Of a DNA stretch of 64,000 nt, positions 35,208 through 43,315 are shown piece by piece. Position 1 is the stretch's first letter. Each line of letters starts with the position of its first letter. The translations under genes were made by a program, and so were the position numbers. Under the pieces are notes generated by a model. The model had not been told where the DNA came from and ran no database searches. It saw nothing but the letters and a program-made list of their open reading frames with translations. The stretch is from Brooklawnia propionicigenes (lineage in GTDB: Bacteria > Actinomycetota > Actinomycetes > Propionibacteriales > Propionibacteriaceae), in NCBI RefSeq assembly GCF_030297015.1, contig NZ_AP028056.1:2986939-3050938 (forward strand). Reading direction: 5' to 3'.

Positions 35208-36058
35208 TCACCATGACCGACGACCTGCTGACGATCGACGACCTGAGTGTCCGTTTCCCGGGCAATCGGCATCCTGCCGTCGACCGGATCTCATTGCGGA
35301 TCGGACGCGGGGAACGCGTCGGCCTGATCGGCGAGTCCGGCTCGGGAAAGTCGGTCACCGCCCTGGCGGTCATGGGTCTGCTGGCCGACAATGCCAAGAC
35401 CACCGGATCGATCCGCTGGCAAGGTGACGAATTGCTCGGCATGCACGACGCGCAGTATTCGAGGCTGCGCGGCGAACAGATCTCGATGGTCTTTCAGGAG
35501 CCGATGACCGCGCTCGATCCCACCATGCGCACCGGACGCCAGGTCGCCGAGGTGCTACGCCTGCATGGTGGGGCGCCTGCCGGCGAAGCTCGCAGCCGGG
35601 TGCTCCAGACACTGGCCAAGGTCGGCATCGGCGACCCTCAGCGAGTCGCCGACAGCTTCCCGTACCAGCTGTCGGGAGGCCAGCGCCAGCGGGTGCTGAT
35701 CGCGATGGCGTTGATCAACACCCCCGATCTGCTGATCTGCGACGAGCCGACCACCGCACTGGATGTCACCGTGCAGGCGCGCGTCCTCGAACTACTACAG
35801 GGAGGTCTCGACCTGGCGGGTTCGGCGCTGTTGTTCATCAGTCACGACCTCGCCGTGGTCAGCCAGATGGTCGACCGGATCGCCGTCATCTATGAGGGCA
35901 GAATCGTCGAGTCGGGCACGCGCAGCCAGATCCTGAACGCCCCGCAGCATCCCTACACGGCGGGGCTCATCGCCACCGCCGACCTGGCCAACGTGCCGGC
36001 GGGTGGCCGGCTGCCGGTGCTCGATGATTTCTGGAAGAGGACCGATCGTGGGCACTGA
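35204..36058 (+). CDS. ABC transporter ATP-binding protein, DppD type
   Basis: A 284-aa ATPase that drives the importer. Walker A G-E-S-G-S-G-K-S, signature L-S-G-G-Q-R-Q-R, Walker B L-L-I-C-D-E-P-T and the H-loop I-S-H-D are all present. The C-terminal [17 protein letters not shown] segment marks the oligopeptide/dipeptide subfamily. Its C-terminal part is shorter than in DppD of enterobacteria. GTG 35204 overlaps the permease stop; ATG 35213 is an alternative. It overlaps the second ATPase gene by 11 bases. Confidence 0.92.
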   Translation: MITMTDDLLTIDDLSVRFPGNRHPAVDRISLRIGRGERVGLIGESGSGKSVTALAVMGLLADNAKTTGSIRWQGDELLGMHDAQYSRLRGEQISMVFQEPMTALDPTMRTGRQVAEVLRLHGGAPAGEARSRVLQTLAKVGIGDPQRVADSFPYQLSGGQRQRVLIAMALINTPDLLICDEPTTALDVTVQARVLELLQGGLDLAGSALLFISHDLAVVSQMVDRIAVIYEGRIVESGTRSQILNAPQHPYTAGLIATADLANVPAGGRLPVLDDFWKRTDRGH

Positions 36059-36836
36059 CGAGCCGATCTACCGCGTCCAGGATCTGGTGCGGGTGTTCAG
36101 CCACGGACCGCAACCGGTGACAGCGGTCGATCGGGTCAGCTTCGAGGTTCCGGCCGGCCAACGGCTCGGCATCGTGGGGGAGTCCGGATCCGGAAAGTCC
36201 ACCCTGATCCGGATGATGGCGGGGCTGCGGCGTCCCAGCAGCGGCGACATCGTCTTTCGCGGTCAGTCGATCGTGGGACGCCGGGAATCCGAGCTGGCGT
36301 GGCTGCGTCGGGGCGTCCAGTTGGTCTTCCAGGATCCGCGCTCCTCGCTGGATCCGCGGATGAAGGTCGCCGACATCATCGCCGAGCCGCTGCGCTCCAA
36401 GATCTGGAAGGGCACCCAGCGTCCCGATCCGGCCAGCCGGGTCGTGGATCTGATGGCCCGGGTCGGCCTGGAACCGGCAGACCGCAACCGCTATCCGCAC
36501 CAGTTCAGCGGCGGCCAACGTCAGCGCATCGCTATCGCCCGTGCGCTGGCACCCAGTCCGCAGGTGCTGATCGCCGACGAGGCGGTCTCGGCGCTCGACG
36601 TCAGCGTCCGCGCGCAGGTCCTGAACCTGTTCGGTGAACTGGTCGCCGACCAGGGGCTGACACTGATCTTCGTCAGCCACGACCTGTCGGTGGTACGTCA
36701 CATGTGCGATGCGGTGCTGGTCATGCATGCCGGCCGTATCGTCGAAGCCGGACCGATCGAGCAGATCTACCTCGATCCGCAGCACAGCTATACCCGGCAA
36801 CTGATTGCATCCGTGCCCCGGCTGCGCCGCGGCTGA
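36048..36836 (+). CDS. ABC transporter ATP-binding protein, DppF type
   Basis: A 262-aa ATPase pairing with the preceding one. Walker [11 protein letters not shown]-loop F-Q-D-P-R-S-S-L-D-P-R, signature F-S-G-G-Q-R-Q-R, Walker B L-I-A-D-E-A-V-S-A-L-D and H-loop V-S-H-D-L-S-V-V-R-H are intact. The start is the GTG at 36048, preceded by AGAGG, because the conserved V-x-D-L-V-R-x-F strand follows; it overlaps the upstream gene by 11 bases. Together the five genes form a complete importer without an internal regulator. Confidence 0.92.
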   Translation: MGTDEPIYRVQDLVRVFSHGPQPVTAVDRVSFEVPAGQRLGIVGESGSGKSTLIRMMAGLRRPSSGDIVFRGQSIVGRRESELAWLRRGVQLVFQDPRSSLDPRMKVADIIAEPLRSKIWKGTQRPDPASRVVDLMARVGLEPADRNRYPHQFSGGQRQRIAIARALAPSPQVLIADEAVSALDVSVRAQVLNLFGELVADQGLTLIFVSHDLSVVRHMCDAVLVMHAGRIVEAGPIEQIYLDPQHSYTRQLIASVPRLRRG

Positions 36837-36862
36837 TTGGCGGGAAGCCGCTGCCACGCCTC

Positions 36863-36868
36863 TAGAAT
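36863..36868 (+). promoter_or_regulatory. Probable -10 element of serA
   Basis: TAGAAT lies 8 bases before the GTG of serA, and no ribosome-binding site is visible. This fits a leaderless transcript. Confidence 0.5.
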
Positions 36869-36876
36869 GGGTCGAC

Positions 36877-38064
36877 GTGAAAGCCCTGCTGCTGGAAAAC
36901 ATCCATCCTGAAGCCACCCGCATTCTCACCGAAGCCGGATACGAGGTCGAGAACCGGCGAGGTGCCCTCGGTGAGACCGAACTGATCGACGCGCTCAAGG
37001 GCGTCAGCCTGTTGGGTATCCGATCGCGCACCCAGATCACCGAGAGGGTCGTTGCGCAGGCCACCGATCTGCAGGCGGTGGGCGCTTTCTGCATCGGCAC
37101 CAACCAGATCGATCTGGATGCCGCCGCCCGCGAGGGTATTGCCTGCTTCAACGCTCCGTACAGCAACACCCGCAGCGTCGTCGAACTGGCGATGGCCGAG
37201 ATCGTGGCGCTGGCCCGGCATCTGACCGACAAGAACAAGCAGATGCACGACGGCCTGTGGGACAAGTCCGCCGCCGGATCGCACGAGGTCCGCGGCCGCA
37301 CCCTGGGCCTGGTCGGCTACGGCAATATCGGCTCGCAGCTGTCGGTGCTGGCCGAGGCTTTCGGCATGAAGGTGCTCTTCTACGATGTCGTCGACAAGCT
37401 GGCGCTGGGCAATGCGCAGCGAGTCGACAGCCTGGACGAGTTGCTCGAGCGGGCCGAGACGATCAGCGTGCATGTGGACGGTCGTGAGGAGAACGCCCAC
37501 CTGTTCGGTGCTGAAGAGTTCGCCAAGATGCGTCCGCGTTCGCTGTTCTTGAATCTGTCGCGCGGTTTCGTCTTCGATCCGGCGGCGTTGGCCGCCCAGA
37601 TCCGTTCCGGTCATATCGCCGGTGCGGCCGTGGACGTCTACCCGACCGAGCCCAGGGCTGCCGGGGAGCCGTTCACCAGCGAGCTGCAGGGCCTGCCGAA
37701 CGTCATTCTCACCCCGCACGTGGGTGGTTCGACGAAGGAGGCGCAGGTGGACATCGGCCGCTTCGTGGCCGGCAAGCTGCTCGACTACATCAACACCGGC
37801 TCGACCGTGATGAGCGTGAACCTGCCGCAGGTGCAGGTGTCGCCGCAGCAGGGCAGCCGGGTGCTGCACATCCACCGCAATGTGCCCGGCGTGCTGGCCA
37901 AGCTCACTCAGGCGCTCAGCACCCACGAGGCCAATATCGCCTTCCAGGCTCTGAACACCAACTCCGAGGTGGGTTACGTGGTGACCGACGTGACGTCTGC
38001 GCGTCCTGGCCTGGTGTCCGAACTGGAGGAGATCCCCGGGACCATCCGCGTCCGGCTGATCTGA
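36877..38064 (+). CDS. serA: D-3-phosphoglycerate dehydrogenase
   Basis: A 395-aa enzyme for the first step of serine synthesis (3-phosphoglycerate to 3-phosphohydroxypyruvate, NAD-dependent). The substrate and NAD-binding domains show G-x-F-C-I-G-T-N-Q-I-D-L, N-A-P-Y-S-N-T-R-S-V-V-E-L, the Rossmann L-G-L-V-G-Y-G-N-I-G-S-Q, N-L-S-R-G and L-T-P-H-V-G-G-S-T-K-E-A. A C-terminal ACT domain (about 325-395) should bind serine. This is the short E. coli-like form, without the extra ~130-residue domain of mycobacterial SerA. GTG 36877 is the start because the protein's first strand V-K-A-L-L-L-E begins there; an ATG at 36805 lies inside the ABC gene. Confidence 0.95.
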   Translation: MKALLLENIHPEATRILTEAGYEVENRRGALGETELIDALKGVSLLGIRSRTQITERVVAQATDLQAVGAFCIGTNQIDLDAAAREGIACFNAPYSNTRSVVELAMAEIVALARHLTDKNKQMHDGLWDKSAAGSHEVRGRTLGLVGYGNIGSQLSVLAEAFGMKVLFYDVVDKLALGNAQRVDSLDELLERAETISVHVDGREENAHLFGAEEFAKMRPRSLFLNLSRGFVFDPAALAAQIRSGHIAGAAVDVYPTEPRAAGEPFTSELQGLPNVILTPHVGGSTKEAQVDIGRFVAGKLLDYINTGSTVMSVNLPQVQVSPQQGSRVLHIHRNVPGVLAKLTQALSTHEANIAFQALNTNSEVGYVVTDVTSARPGLVSELEEIPGTIRVRLI

Positions 38065-38100
38065 CCGGTGCCGGGTGCCCGGTCGGCGGTTGCTGCAAGC

Positions 38101-38943
38101 TCAGTGACGCTGGCCGGGCAACGGCATGATGATGCCCGTGGTCTCCTCGTATTCGTCCTGGGCGACCTGCAGCCGGGTGACCAGTTCGTCATGCAGCAGC
38201 CCGTTGGATGCGATGGCCCCCGGCCCGTATGAGCCGTTGTTGCCGTCCAGATCGGTGAACCGGCCACCGGCCTCGCGGACGATGATGTCGAGCGCGGCCT
38301 TGTCCCACAGACTCAGTTCGGGTTCTGCGGCGGCGTCGACCGCACCCTCGGCGACCAGCATGTAGCTCCAGAAATCCCCGAATGCCCGGGTGCGGCCGGC
38401 GTCACGAAGCAGGTCGACGAAGCCTTGGCCGCGTCCCGAGGCAATCCAGCCACCCAGCGACGAATACGACACGAAGGCGTCGGGCACGCTGCGCACGGCG
38501 GAGACCTTCATGCGCTGGGCCTTCAACAAGGATTTGCCGGTGAACGCGCCATCACCCTCGGCAGCCCACCAGCGGCGACCGAGCAGGGGAGCGCTGACCA
38601 CCCCCACGCGCACCACGCCGTCCACCATCAGGCCGATCAGCGTCGCCCAGACCGGCACTCCACGCACATAATTGGCCGTACCGTCGATCGGGTCGATGAT
38701 CCACTGCCGCGGGCCGTACCCGGTGTCGGCCATCTCCTCACCGAGCACCGCGTCGCGCGGACGCGCGGTCGCGAGCAGCTTGCGGAGGGCTTGCTCGGTG
38801 GTGCGGTCGGCATCCGAGACCGCGGTGTGATCGGGCTTGGTTTCCACGTGCAGGTCTTGGGCTTTGAACCGCGACTCGGTGATGGAGTCGGCGTTGTCGG
38901 CCAGCATGTGGGCCAGTCGCAGATCATCGATGTAGGAGGCCAT
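38101..38943 (-). CDS. hisN: Histidinol-phosphatase, inositol-monophosphatase family
   Basis: A 280-aa Mg2+-dependent phosphatase of the IMPase fold, matching actinobacterial HisN (histidinol phosphate to histidinol). Metal-site motifs: the Glu pair in L-G-E-E-M, then W-I-I-D-P-I-D-G-T-A-N-Y-V-R-G, and S-L-W-D-K-A-A-L near the C-terminus. Other IMPase activities (inositol or fructose bisphosphate) are possible, but the length and the V-x-T-K-P-D-x-T-x-V-S-D-A-D segment favour HisN. It is the last gene of a leftward DoxX-aroA-rsgA-hisN unit, 9 bases after rsgA. Confidence 0.87.
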   Translation of the reverse strand: MASYIDDLRLAHMLADNADSITESRFKAQDLHVETKPDHTAVSDADRTTEQALRKLLATARPRDAVLGEEMADTGYGPRQWIIDPIDGTANYVRGVPVWATLIGLMVDGVVRVGVVSAPLLGRRWWAAEGDGAFTGKSLLKAQRMKVSAVRSVPDAFVSYSSLGGWIASGRGQGFVDLLRDAGRTRAFGDFWSYMLVAEGAVDAAAEPELSLWDKAALDIIVREAGGRFTDLDGNNGSYGPGAIASNGLLHDELVTRLQVAQDEYEETTGIIMPLPGQRH

Positions 38944-38952
38944 GCCCCCACG

Positions 38953-39972
38953 TTATCGGGATTCGCCCGCTGTCGGTTCACTGACCGCGCCGAGGATGCG
39001 GCGCAGGGACGCCAATCGGTGGGCGTCGAGGTCGCCCCGGGCCTGCGCTTCGTCCAGTCCGCACTCCGGTTCGTCTTCGGTGTGCCGGCAGCCACGCGGG
39101 CAATCCCGGGTGAAATCACTGAGGTTGCCGAAGGCTCCCAGCACCGACTGGGCGGTGACATGGCTCAGACCGAAGCTGCGCACTCCGGGAGTGTCGATCA
39201 CCCAGCCGTCACCGGTGGGCAACCGCAGGGCGATGGCCGAGCTGGAGGTGTGCCGGCCGCGGCCGGTGACCTCATTGACCTCGCCGGTCGATCGCTGCGC
39301 GTCGGGAACCAGCCGGTTGATGAGGGTCGACTTGCCTACTCCCGAGTGCCCGACCAGCACGGTGACGTGCCCGGCGAGCAGATCATCGACCTCGGCCAGG
39401 TCGGAGCCGGGCTGGGTGACCACGATCGGCACGTCCAGCGGCTGGTATGCGGCGATGATGTCGTCCGGCGAGGCCAGGTCGGCTTTGGTGAGGCAGATGA
39501 TCGGCGCGATGGACGCGTCGTAGGCGGCCACCAGAATGCGGTCGATCATGCCGGTGCGCGGCGGCGGGTCGGCCAGCGCGGTGACGATCATCAGCTGATC
39601 GGCATTTGCCACCAGCGGGCGCTCGCTGGGGTCGTTGTCGTCCGCGGTGCGCCGCAGCACTGTGGTGCGTGGGATGACCTCGACGATGCGGGCCAAGGTG
39701 CCCTCGTCGCCGCTGGTGTCGCCGGCCATCCGGACCACATCGCCGACGATGACCCCCTTGCGTCCCAGGTGGCGGGCCTTGGTGGCGCTCACCATCTGAC
39801 CGCCCACCACCATCTGGCAGCGGAAGCGCCCGCGGTCGACGGTGATCACCCGGCCCAGCTGGGCATCCGAATAGTCGGGCCGGTCCTTGGTGCGCGGCCG
39901 GGTACGCCTGGCCGGACGCCCGAAGCTGTCGGGATCGACATCGGCGTAGGAGTCGGCCAGGTTGCGGCTCAC
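38953..39972 (-). CDS. rsgA: Ribosome small-subunit GTPase RsgA
   Basis: A 339-aa circularly permuted GTPase that checks late 30S maturation. An N-terminal OB domain (V-I-T-V-D-R-G-R-F-R-C-Q ... G-D-V-V-R) precedes the permuted G motifs: L-T-K-A-D (G4), then G-H-S-G-V-G-K-S-T-L-I-N (G1), then D-T-P-G-V (G3). The zinc knuckle F-T-R-D-C-P-R-G-C-R-H-T-E-D-E-P-E-C completes the protein. The basic N-terminal extension (R-R-T-R-P-R-T-K-D-R) may contact rRNA. Its start overlaps the aroA stop by 4 bases. aroA-rsgA adjacency is common in Actinobacteria. Confidence 0.95.
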   Translation of the reverse strand: MSRNLADSYADVDPDSFGRPARRTRPRTKDRPDYSDAQLGRVITVDRGRFRCQMVVGGQMVSATKARHLGRKGVIVGDVVRMAGDTSGDEGTLARIVEVIPRTTVLRRTADDNDPSERPLVANADQLMIVTALADPPPRTGMIDRILVAAYDASIAPIICLTKADLASPDDIIAAYQPLDVPIVVTQPGSDLAEVDDLLAGHVTVLVGHSGVGKSTLINRLVPDAQRSTGEVNEVTGRGRHTSSSAIALRLPTGDGWVIDTPGVRSFGLSHVTAQSVLGAFGNLSDFTRDCPRGCRHTEDEPECGLDEAQARGDLDAHRLASLRRILGAVSEPTAGESR

Positions 39973-41288
39973 CGGACTGCGTCCTGGGTTTCATCGAGCA
40001 TGCGCTGCCAGCGGCTGACGAAATCGGGCATCGTCTTGGAGACCGAACCGATGTCATCGAGTTGCACGCCCGGCACGATCAGCCCGATCAGCGCGGCCAG
40101 ATGTGCCAGCCGGTGATCGGCATAGGCCCTCAGCACGCGGGTGGGTGCCAGACCGGCTCCTCGCGGGCCGGCGCCGTGAATGACCAGTCCGTCGGCTGTC
40201 TGGTGCACCTCGATCCCGACACTGGACAACTCGGCTTCGATCGCCGCCAGCCGGTCGGTCTCGTGCCCGCGGATGTGTGCCACCCCACTGATGGTGGTGG
40301 GCCCGGACGCGAAGGCGGCGAGGCCGGCCACCACCGGCGTCAATTCGCTGGCTTCGTGAAGGTCGATCTCGGCGCCGTGCAGTTCGCCCGGCGCGTAGGC
40401 GGTCAGCCCGTCATCGGTCAGTTCGGCGGTGGCGCCCATCCGCCGCAGGATGTCGGCGATCAAGGCACCGGGCTGTGTGGTTCGCGCCGGCCAGGCCGGC
40501 ACCGTCACCTGTCCGCCGCTGAGCACGCCGGCCGCCAGGAAAACCGCGGCATTGGTCAGGTCGGGCTCGATCCGCTGATCGCGGGCAGCGATCGGGCCGG
40601 GGGCCACCCGCCAGCGTCCCTGCTCGCTGTCGTCGACCTGCACGCCGCGCGAACGCAGCATCGCCAACGTCATCTCAATGTGCGGCAGTGAGGGAACCGT
40701 TGCGCCGCGGTGCACCAGATCGATGCCGGCCGGCAGCCGTGCCGCGGTCAGCAGCAGCGCCGAGATGAACTGGCTGGAGGTGCTCGAATCGATCTGCACC
40801 CGCGGCCCGCCCAACTGAGCGGGGGAATCCATGGTGAAGGGCAGCGCGTCGTTGTCCAGCTGAACACCGAGTTGGGCCAGACCGTCCAACAGCGGGCTCA
40901 TCGGACGCTGCGTCGCGTGCGGATCACCGAAGAAGTAGCTGCGGCCACCCGCCAGTGCCGCGATTGGCGGCACGAAGCGCATCACGGTGCCGGCCAGACC
41001 GCAGTCGATGCCCTCGGGACAAGGCGTGAAATGCGCTGGCGGCGCCACCCGGACGATGTGTTCGGTGGCATCCAGCGGGATGTCGATCCGAACCCCCAGG
41101 GCGCGCAGCGCAGCGATCATCAACTCGGTATCGCGGGCTGCCAGCAGACCGATCAGCGTGCTCGGCGCGTCGGCCAGCGCGGCCAGCACCAGCGCGCGAT
41201 TTGATTCGGACTTGGAACCCGGCAGCGGGCAGACGGCCTGCAGAGCGCCGGGCGCGGCGGGGGCTGACCAGGGTTCGCCGGTGCTCAG
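39969..41288 (-). CDS. aroA: 3-phosphoshikimate 1-carboxyvinyltransferase (EPSP synthase)
   Basis: EPSP synthase, which joins PEP to shikimate-3-phosphate in chorismate synthesis. The first ATG/GTG/TTG in frame is the GTG at 41189, but this would remove P-G-S-K-S-E-S-N-R, which holds the active-site Lys. That motif is encoded immediately upstream. Reading back, the only start-like codon beyond it near the gene boundary is CTG 41288, which overlaps the upstream TGA as CTGA; that gives 439 residues, the normal family length. Other conserved segments: G-L-A-G-T-V-M-R-F, S-S-Q-F-I-S-A-L-L and a late A-D-H-R-L-A-H. The function is secure; the unusual start is inferred. Confidence 0.93.
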   Translation of the reverse strand: MSTGEPWSAPAAPGALQAVCPLPGSKSESNRALVLAALADAPSTLIGLLAARDTELMIAALRALGVRIDIPLDATEHIVRVAPPAHFTPCPEGIDCGLAGTVMRFVPPIAALAGGRSYFFGDPHATQRPMSPLLDGLAQLGVQLDNDALPFTMDSPAQLGGPRVQIDSSTSSQFISALLLTAARLPAGIDLVHRGATVPSLPHIEMTLAMLRSRGVQVDDSEQGRWRVAPGPIAARDQRIEPDLTNAAVFLAAGVLSGGQVTVPAWPARTTQPGALIADILRRMGATAELTDDGLTAYAPGELHGAEIDLHEASELTPVVAGLAAFASGPTTISGVAHIRGHETDRLAAIEAELSSVGIEVHQTADGLVIHGAGPRGAGLAPTRVLRAYADHRLAHLAALIGLIVPGVQLDDIGSVSKTMPDFVSRWQRMLDETQDAVR

Positions 41289-41878
41289 TTGAGGACGTCC
41301 TTCACTTGAGCCTGCACCTTCTTGGACGCCTTGCGAGCCTTGGCCTGGGCCTTCTTCTGGGCGCGCTTGACATCCTTGCCGACGGCTTCGGCGTGCTGCT
41401 GAACGGACTTGCGTGACTGGTCGACACGCTGCTCGGCAGCCTTGCGCGACTGCTCGGCGCGCCAGGCGAGGCCGGGGCGTCCGGCGGTATCCCTGGTGGC
41501 CACCAGGGCGCCGCCGAACAGCGCCAGCTGGACGAACAGATCGGACCGATCCTCGGCGCCGGCTCGCGCTGCCGAAACCACCCGCGGCAAGGTTGCCAGG
41601 CTCAGCAGCGCCGCACCCGGACGACGAGCAATCCCGGTGGCATAGGCAACGCCACCGATGATCTGGGTTGCGCCCAGGATGCGCGTCCAGGTGCGGGCCT
41701 GGGCAGGCACCTTGTCGGCGACATCGGGAGGCAGGAAGGACTGCACGATGGGCACGATCGCTTCGATGGTGTCGGAAACCTCATTGGCGTTCTTGTCGGG
41801 TTTGACGACCATCTGAACGCCATCGGCGACGAAGTAGCTGGAGAACAGCGCGCGGCCGGCGAAACGCAACAATGACAT
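41285..41878 (-). CDS. DoxX-family membrane protein with long basic tail
   Basis: A 197-aa protein with a DoxX-type four-helix membrane domain (about residues 5-135: F-A-G-R-A-L-F-S-S-Y-F-V-A-D-G, then W-T-R-I-L-G-A-T-Q-I-I-G-G-V-A). A long cytoplasmic tail of Lys, Arg, Gln and Ala follows (about 140-197), probably helical. Its biochemical role is unknown. The tail's basic repeats could bind nucleic acid or membranes, but this is only inference. First gene of the unit leading into aroA; divergent from sigR. Confidence 0.8.
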   Translation of the reverse strand: MSLLRFAGRALFSSYFVADGVQMVVKPDKNANEVSDTIEAIVPIVQSFLPPDVADKVPAQARTWTRILGATQIIGGVAYATGIARRPGAALLSLATLPRVVSAARAGAEDRSDLFVQLALFGGALVATRDTAGRPGLAWRAEQSRKAAEQRVDQSRKSVQQHAEAVGKDVKRAQKKAQAKARKASKKVQAQVKDVLN

Positions 41879-41935
41879 AGTCCATTCTTACCCTGCCCGG
41901 GCCGCCCAGACACCTCTTCTGCGCAATTGCGTCAG

Positions 41936-41961
41936 GGAATACCCTGGTGGCCGGTGGCGTT
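41936..41961 (+). promoter_or_regulatory. SigR/SigH-type promoter upstream of sigR (autoregulatory)
   Basis: GGAAT (41936-41940, in GGGAAT) and GTT (41959-41961) are separated by exactly 18 bases. This is the consensus of promoters read by the SigR/SigH group of ECF sigma factors. Transcription would begin about 9 bases past GTT, at or next to an in-frame ATG (41971). Confidence 0.75.
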
Positions 41962-42052
41962 TCAGACAATATGTCGACGGCATTGCACAGACAGCGAAGC
42001 GAGGTGTTGACCCGCAGTTCTGGCGGGTACTGCCCGCTGCTGCGCGATTCGG

Positions 42053-42058
42053 TAGTGT
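42053..42058 (+). promoter_or_regulatory. Probable housekeeping -10 element of sigR
   Basis: TAGTGT lies 8 bases before the ATG at 42067, with no ribosome-binding site, so it would give a leaderless mRNA for the short SigR form. Confidence 0.45.
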
Positions 42059-42066
42059 TGGACTCG

Positions 42067-42678
42067 ATGATCACTCCCAGCACCGACATGCGTGAGGTCG
42101 AATCCGAAGACGAGCGCGCCGCCCGATTCGAGCGCGACGCGATGGGCTACCTCGACCAGTTGTACGGTGCTGCCCTGCGGATGACACGCAATCCAGCCGA
42201 TGCTGAAGACGTGGTTCAGGAGACGTACGCCAAGGCATTCAGCTCCTTCGAGCAGTTCACCCCCGGAACCAACCTCAAGGCGTGGCTCTACCGCATCCTC
42301 ACCAACACTTACATCAATTCCTATCGCAAGAGCCAGCGTCAGCCCCAGACCAGCGGCTCTGCCGACGTGGAGGATTGGCAGCTGGCACGCGCCGCATCCC
42401 ACACCTCTGGTGGGCTTCCGTCCGCCGAGCGTGAAGCCCTGGATCGGATGTCGGACCCGGTGGTGACCGAGGCGCTGGATTCGTTGTCTCCCGATTTCCG
42501 GGAGGTCGTGCTGCTGGCCGACGTCGAGGGATTCTCATACAAGGAGATCGCCGAGATCATGGGAACCCCGATCGGCACCGTGATGTCCCGGCTCAACCGG
42601 GCGCGCGGTCAGCTGAGAACAAAACTGGGTGACTATGCGGCCACCATGGGTATCGGTCAGGAGAACAAGAATGACTGA
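42067..42678 (+). CDS. sigR: ECF sigma factor SigR/SigH (thiol-oxidative and heat stress)
   Basis: A 203-aa ECF sigma factor. Region 2 shows [27 protein letters not shown]; region 4 shows [23 protein letters not shown] and [11 protein letters not shown]. Together with the adjacent zinc anti-sigma factor and pdtaS/whiB1 nearby, this matches SigH of mycobacteria and SigR of Streptomyces, which switch on thioredoxin, mycothiol and proteostasis genes. ATG 42067 begins the conserved protein. The frame is also open upstream to ATG 41971, which would add 32 residues (MSTALHRQ...). Its stop overlaps rsrA by 8 bases. Confidence 0.93.
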   Translation: MITPSTDMREVESEDERAARFERDAMGYLDQLYGAALRMTRNPADAEDVVQETYAKAFSSFEQFTPGTNLKAWLYRILTNTYINSYRKSQRQPQTSGSADVEDWQLARAASHTSGGLPSAEREALDRMSDPVVTEALDSLSPDFREVVLLADVEGFSYKEIAEIMGTPIGTVMSRLNRARGQLRTKLGDYAATMGIGQENKND

Positions 42679-42946
42679 GAATCCCGGGCTCGTTCCCGAA
42701 GATCCGTGTGTGTTTGCCATGCGGAGTGTGCATGATTTTCTGCATGGCGAGTTGCCCGAGTCGACGGCCGATGAGATCCGTCTCCATCTGATGGCCTGCG
42801 AGAACTGCATGGACCACTTCGATGCGGAGCAGTTCATCAGTGCGATGTTGCGGCGCTGCTACGGGCCTACGGTGGCACCCGCCGGTCTGCGGGTTCGTGT
42901 CTCGCAGCTGAGTATCCAGATCCGCACCGAACCTCCGCAGGCCTGA
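42671..42946 (+). CDS. rsrA: Zinc-binding anti-sigma factor (RsrA/RshA type)
   Basis: A 91-aa redox-sensing anti-sigma factor for the preceding SigR. The ZAS signature H-x3-C-x2-C is H39-L-M-A-C43-E-N-C46, and Cys13 completes the four-ligand zinc site seen in RsrA. In that family, disulfide stress oxidises the Cys residues, zinc is lost and the sigma factor is released. The start overlaps the sigR stop by 8 bases, giving coupled translation. It has no membrane segment, so it is cytoplasmic. It ends before a bidirectional terminator. Confidence 0.93.
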   Translation: MTENPGLVPEDPCVFAMRSVHDFLHGELPESTADEIRLHLMACENCMDHFDAEQFISAMLRRCYGPTVAPAGLRVRVSQLSIQIRTEPPQA

Positions 42947-42968
42947 TTCGTCCGGCTGCACAAACACT

Positions 42969-43002
42969 ATCGGCCCATGACTGTCAACCAGTCAGGGCCG
43001 AT
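42969..43002. terminator. Bidirectional terminator between rsrA and bL37
   Basis: ATCGGCCC/GGGCCGAT and TGACTG/CAGTCA pair to give a long stem with a short loop between two convergent genes. It has only short T-rich flanks on either side. Confidence 0.7.
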
Positions 43003-43023
43003 ATTCGTGTGCCGACGCCGTGC

Positions 43024-43098
43024 TCAGGCGTTGGGGCGCTTGCCGTGATTGGCAGGGTTCTTGCGACGATCGCGACGCTTGCGGCCACCTTTTCCCAT
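43024..43098 (-). CDS. 50S ribosomal protein bL37 (24 aa)
   Basis: A 24-residue, highly basic protein: M-G-K-G-G-R-K-R-R-D-R-R-K-N-P-A-N-H-G-K-R-P-N-A. It matches the actinobacterial large-subunit protein bL37 known from mycobacterial ribosome structures, including the A-N-H-G-K-R-P-N end. A very strong GGAGGT ribosome-binding site lies 7 bases before the ATG. It is convergent with rsrA across a terminator. It is too short for most gene finders. Confidence 0.93.
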   Translation of the reverse strand: MGKGGRKRRDRRKNPANHGKRPNA

Positions 43099-43302
43099 GA
43101 TTGAGACCTCCAGATTCGGGTGTGTGCGCTGAACGCGCAACTCACTATCTTGCCAAAACCTAGCAGCGAATCCCAAACCGGCGATCGGCCGGCCACCGGG
43201 CCCGCCGGCTGCGCCGGGAGGCGCCCATAGCGGGCCACGGCGGCGGGCGGCGACCAGCGCCGCACGGTGGGATGTGGTGCCTCGCGGATGGGGGCAGCCG
43301 TC

Positions 43303-43308
43303 TATGGT
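43303..43308 (+). promoter_or_regulatory. Probable -10 element of pdtaS
   Basis: TATGGT lies 7 bases before ATG 43316. The GGAGGG between them overlaps the expected transcription start, so a leaderless mRNA is likely. Confidence 0.4.
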
Positions 43309-43315
43309 GGAGGGC

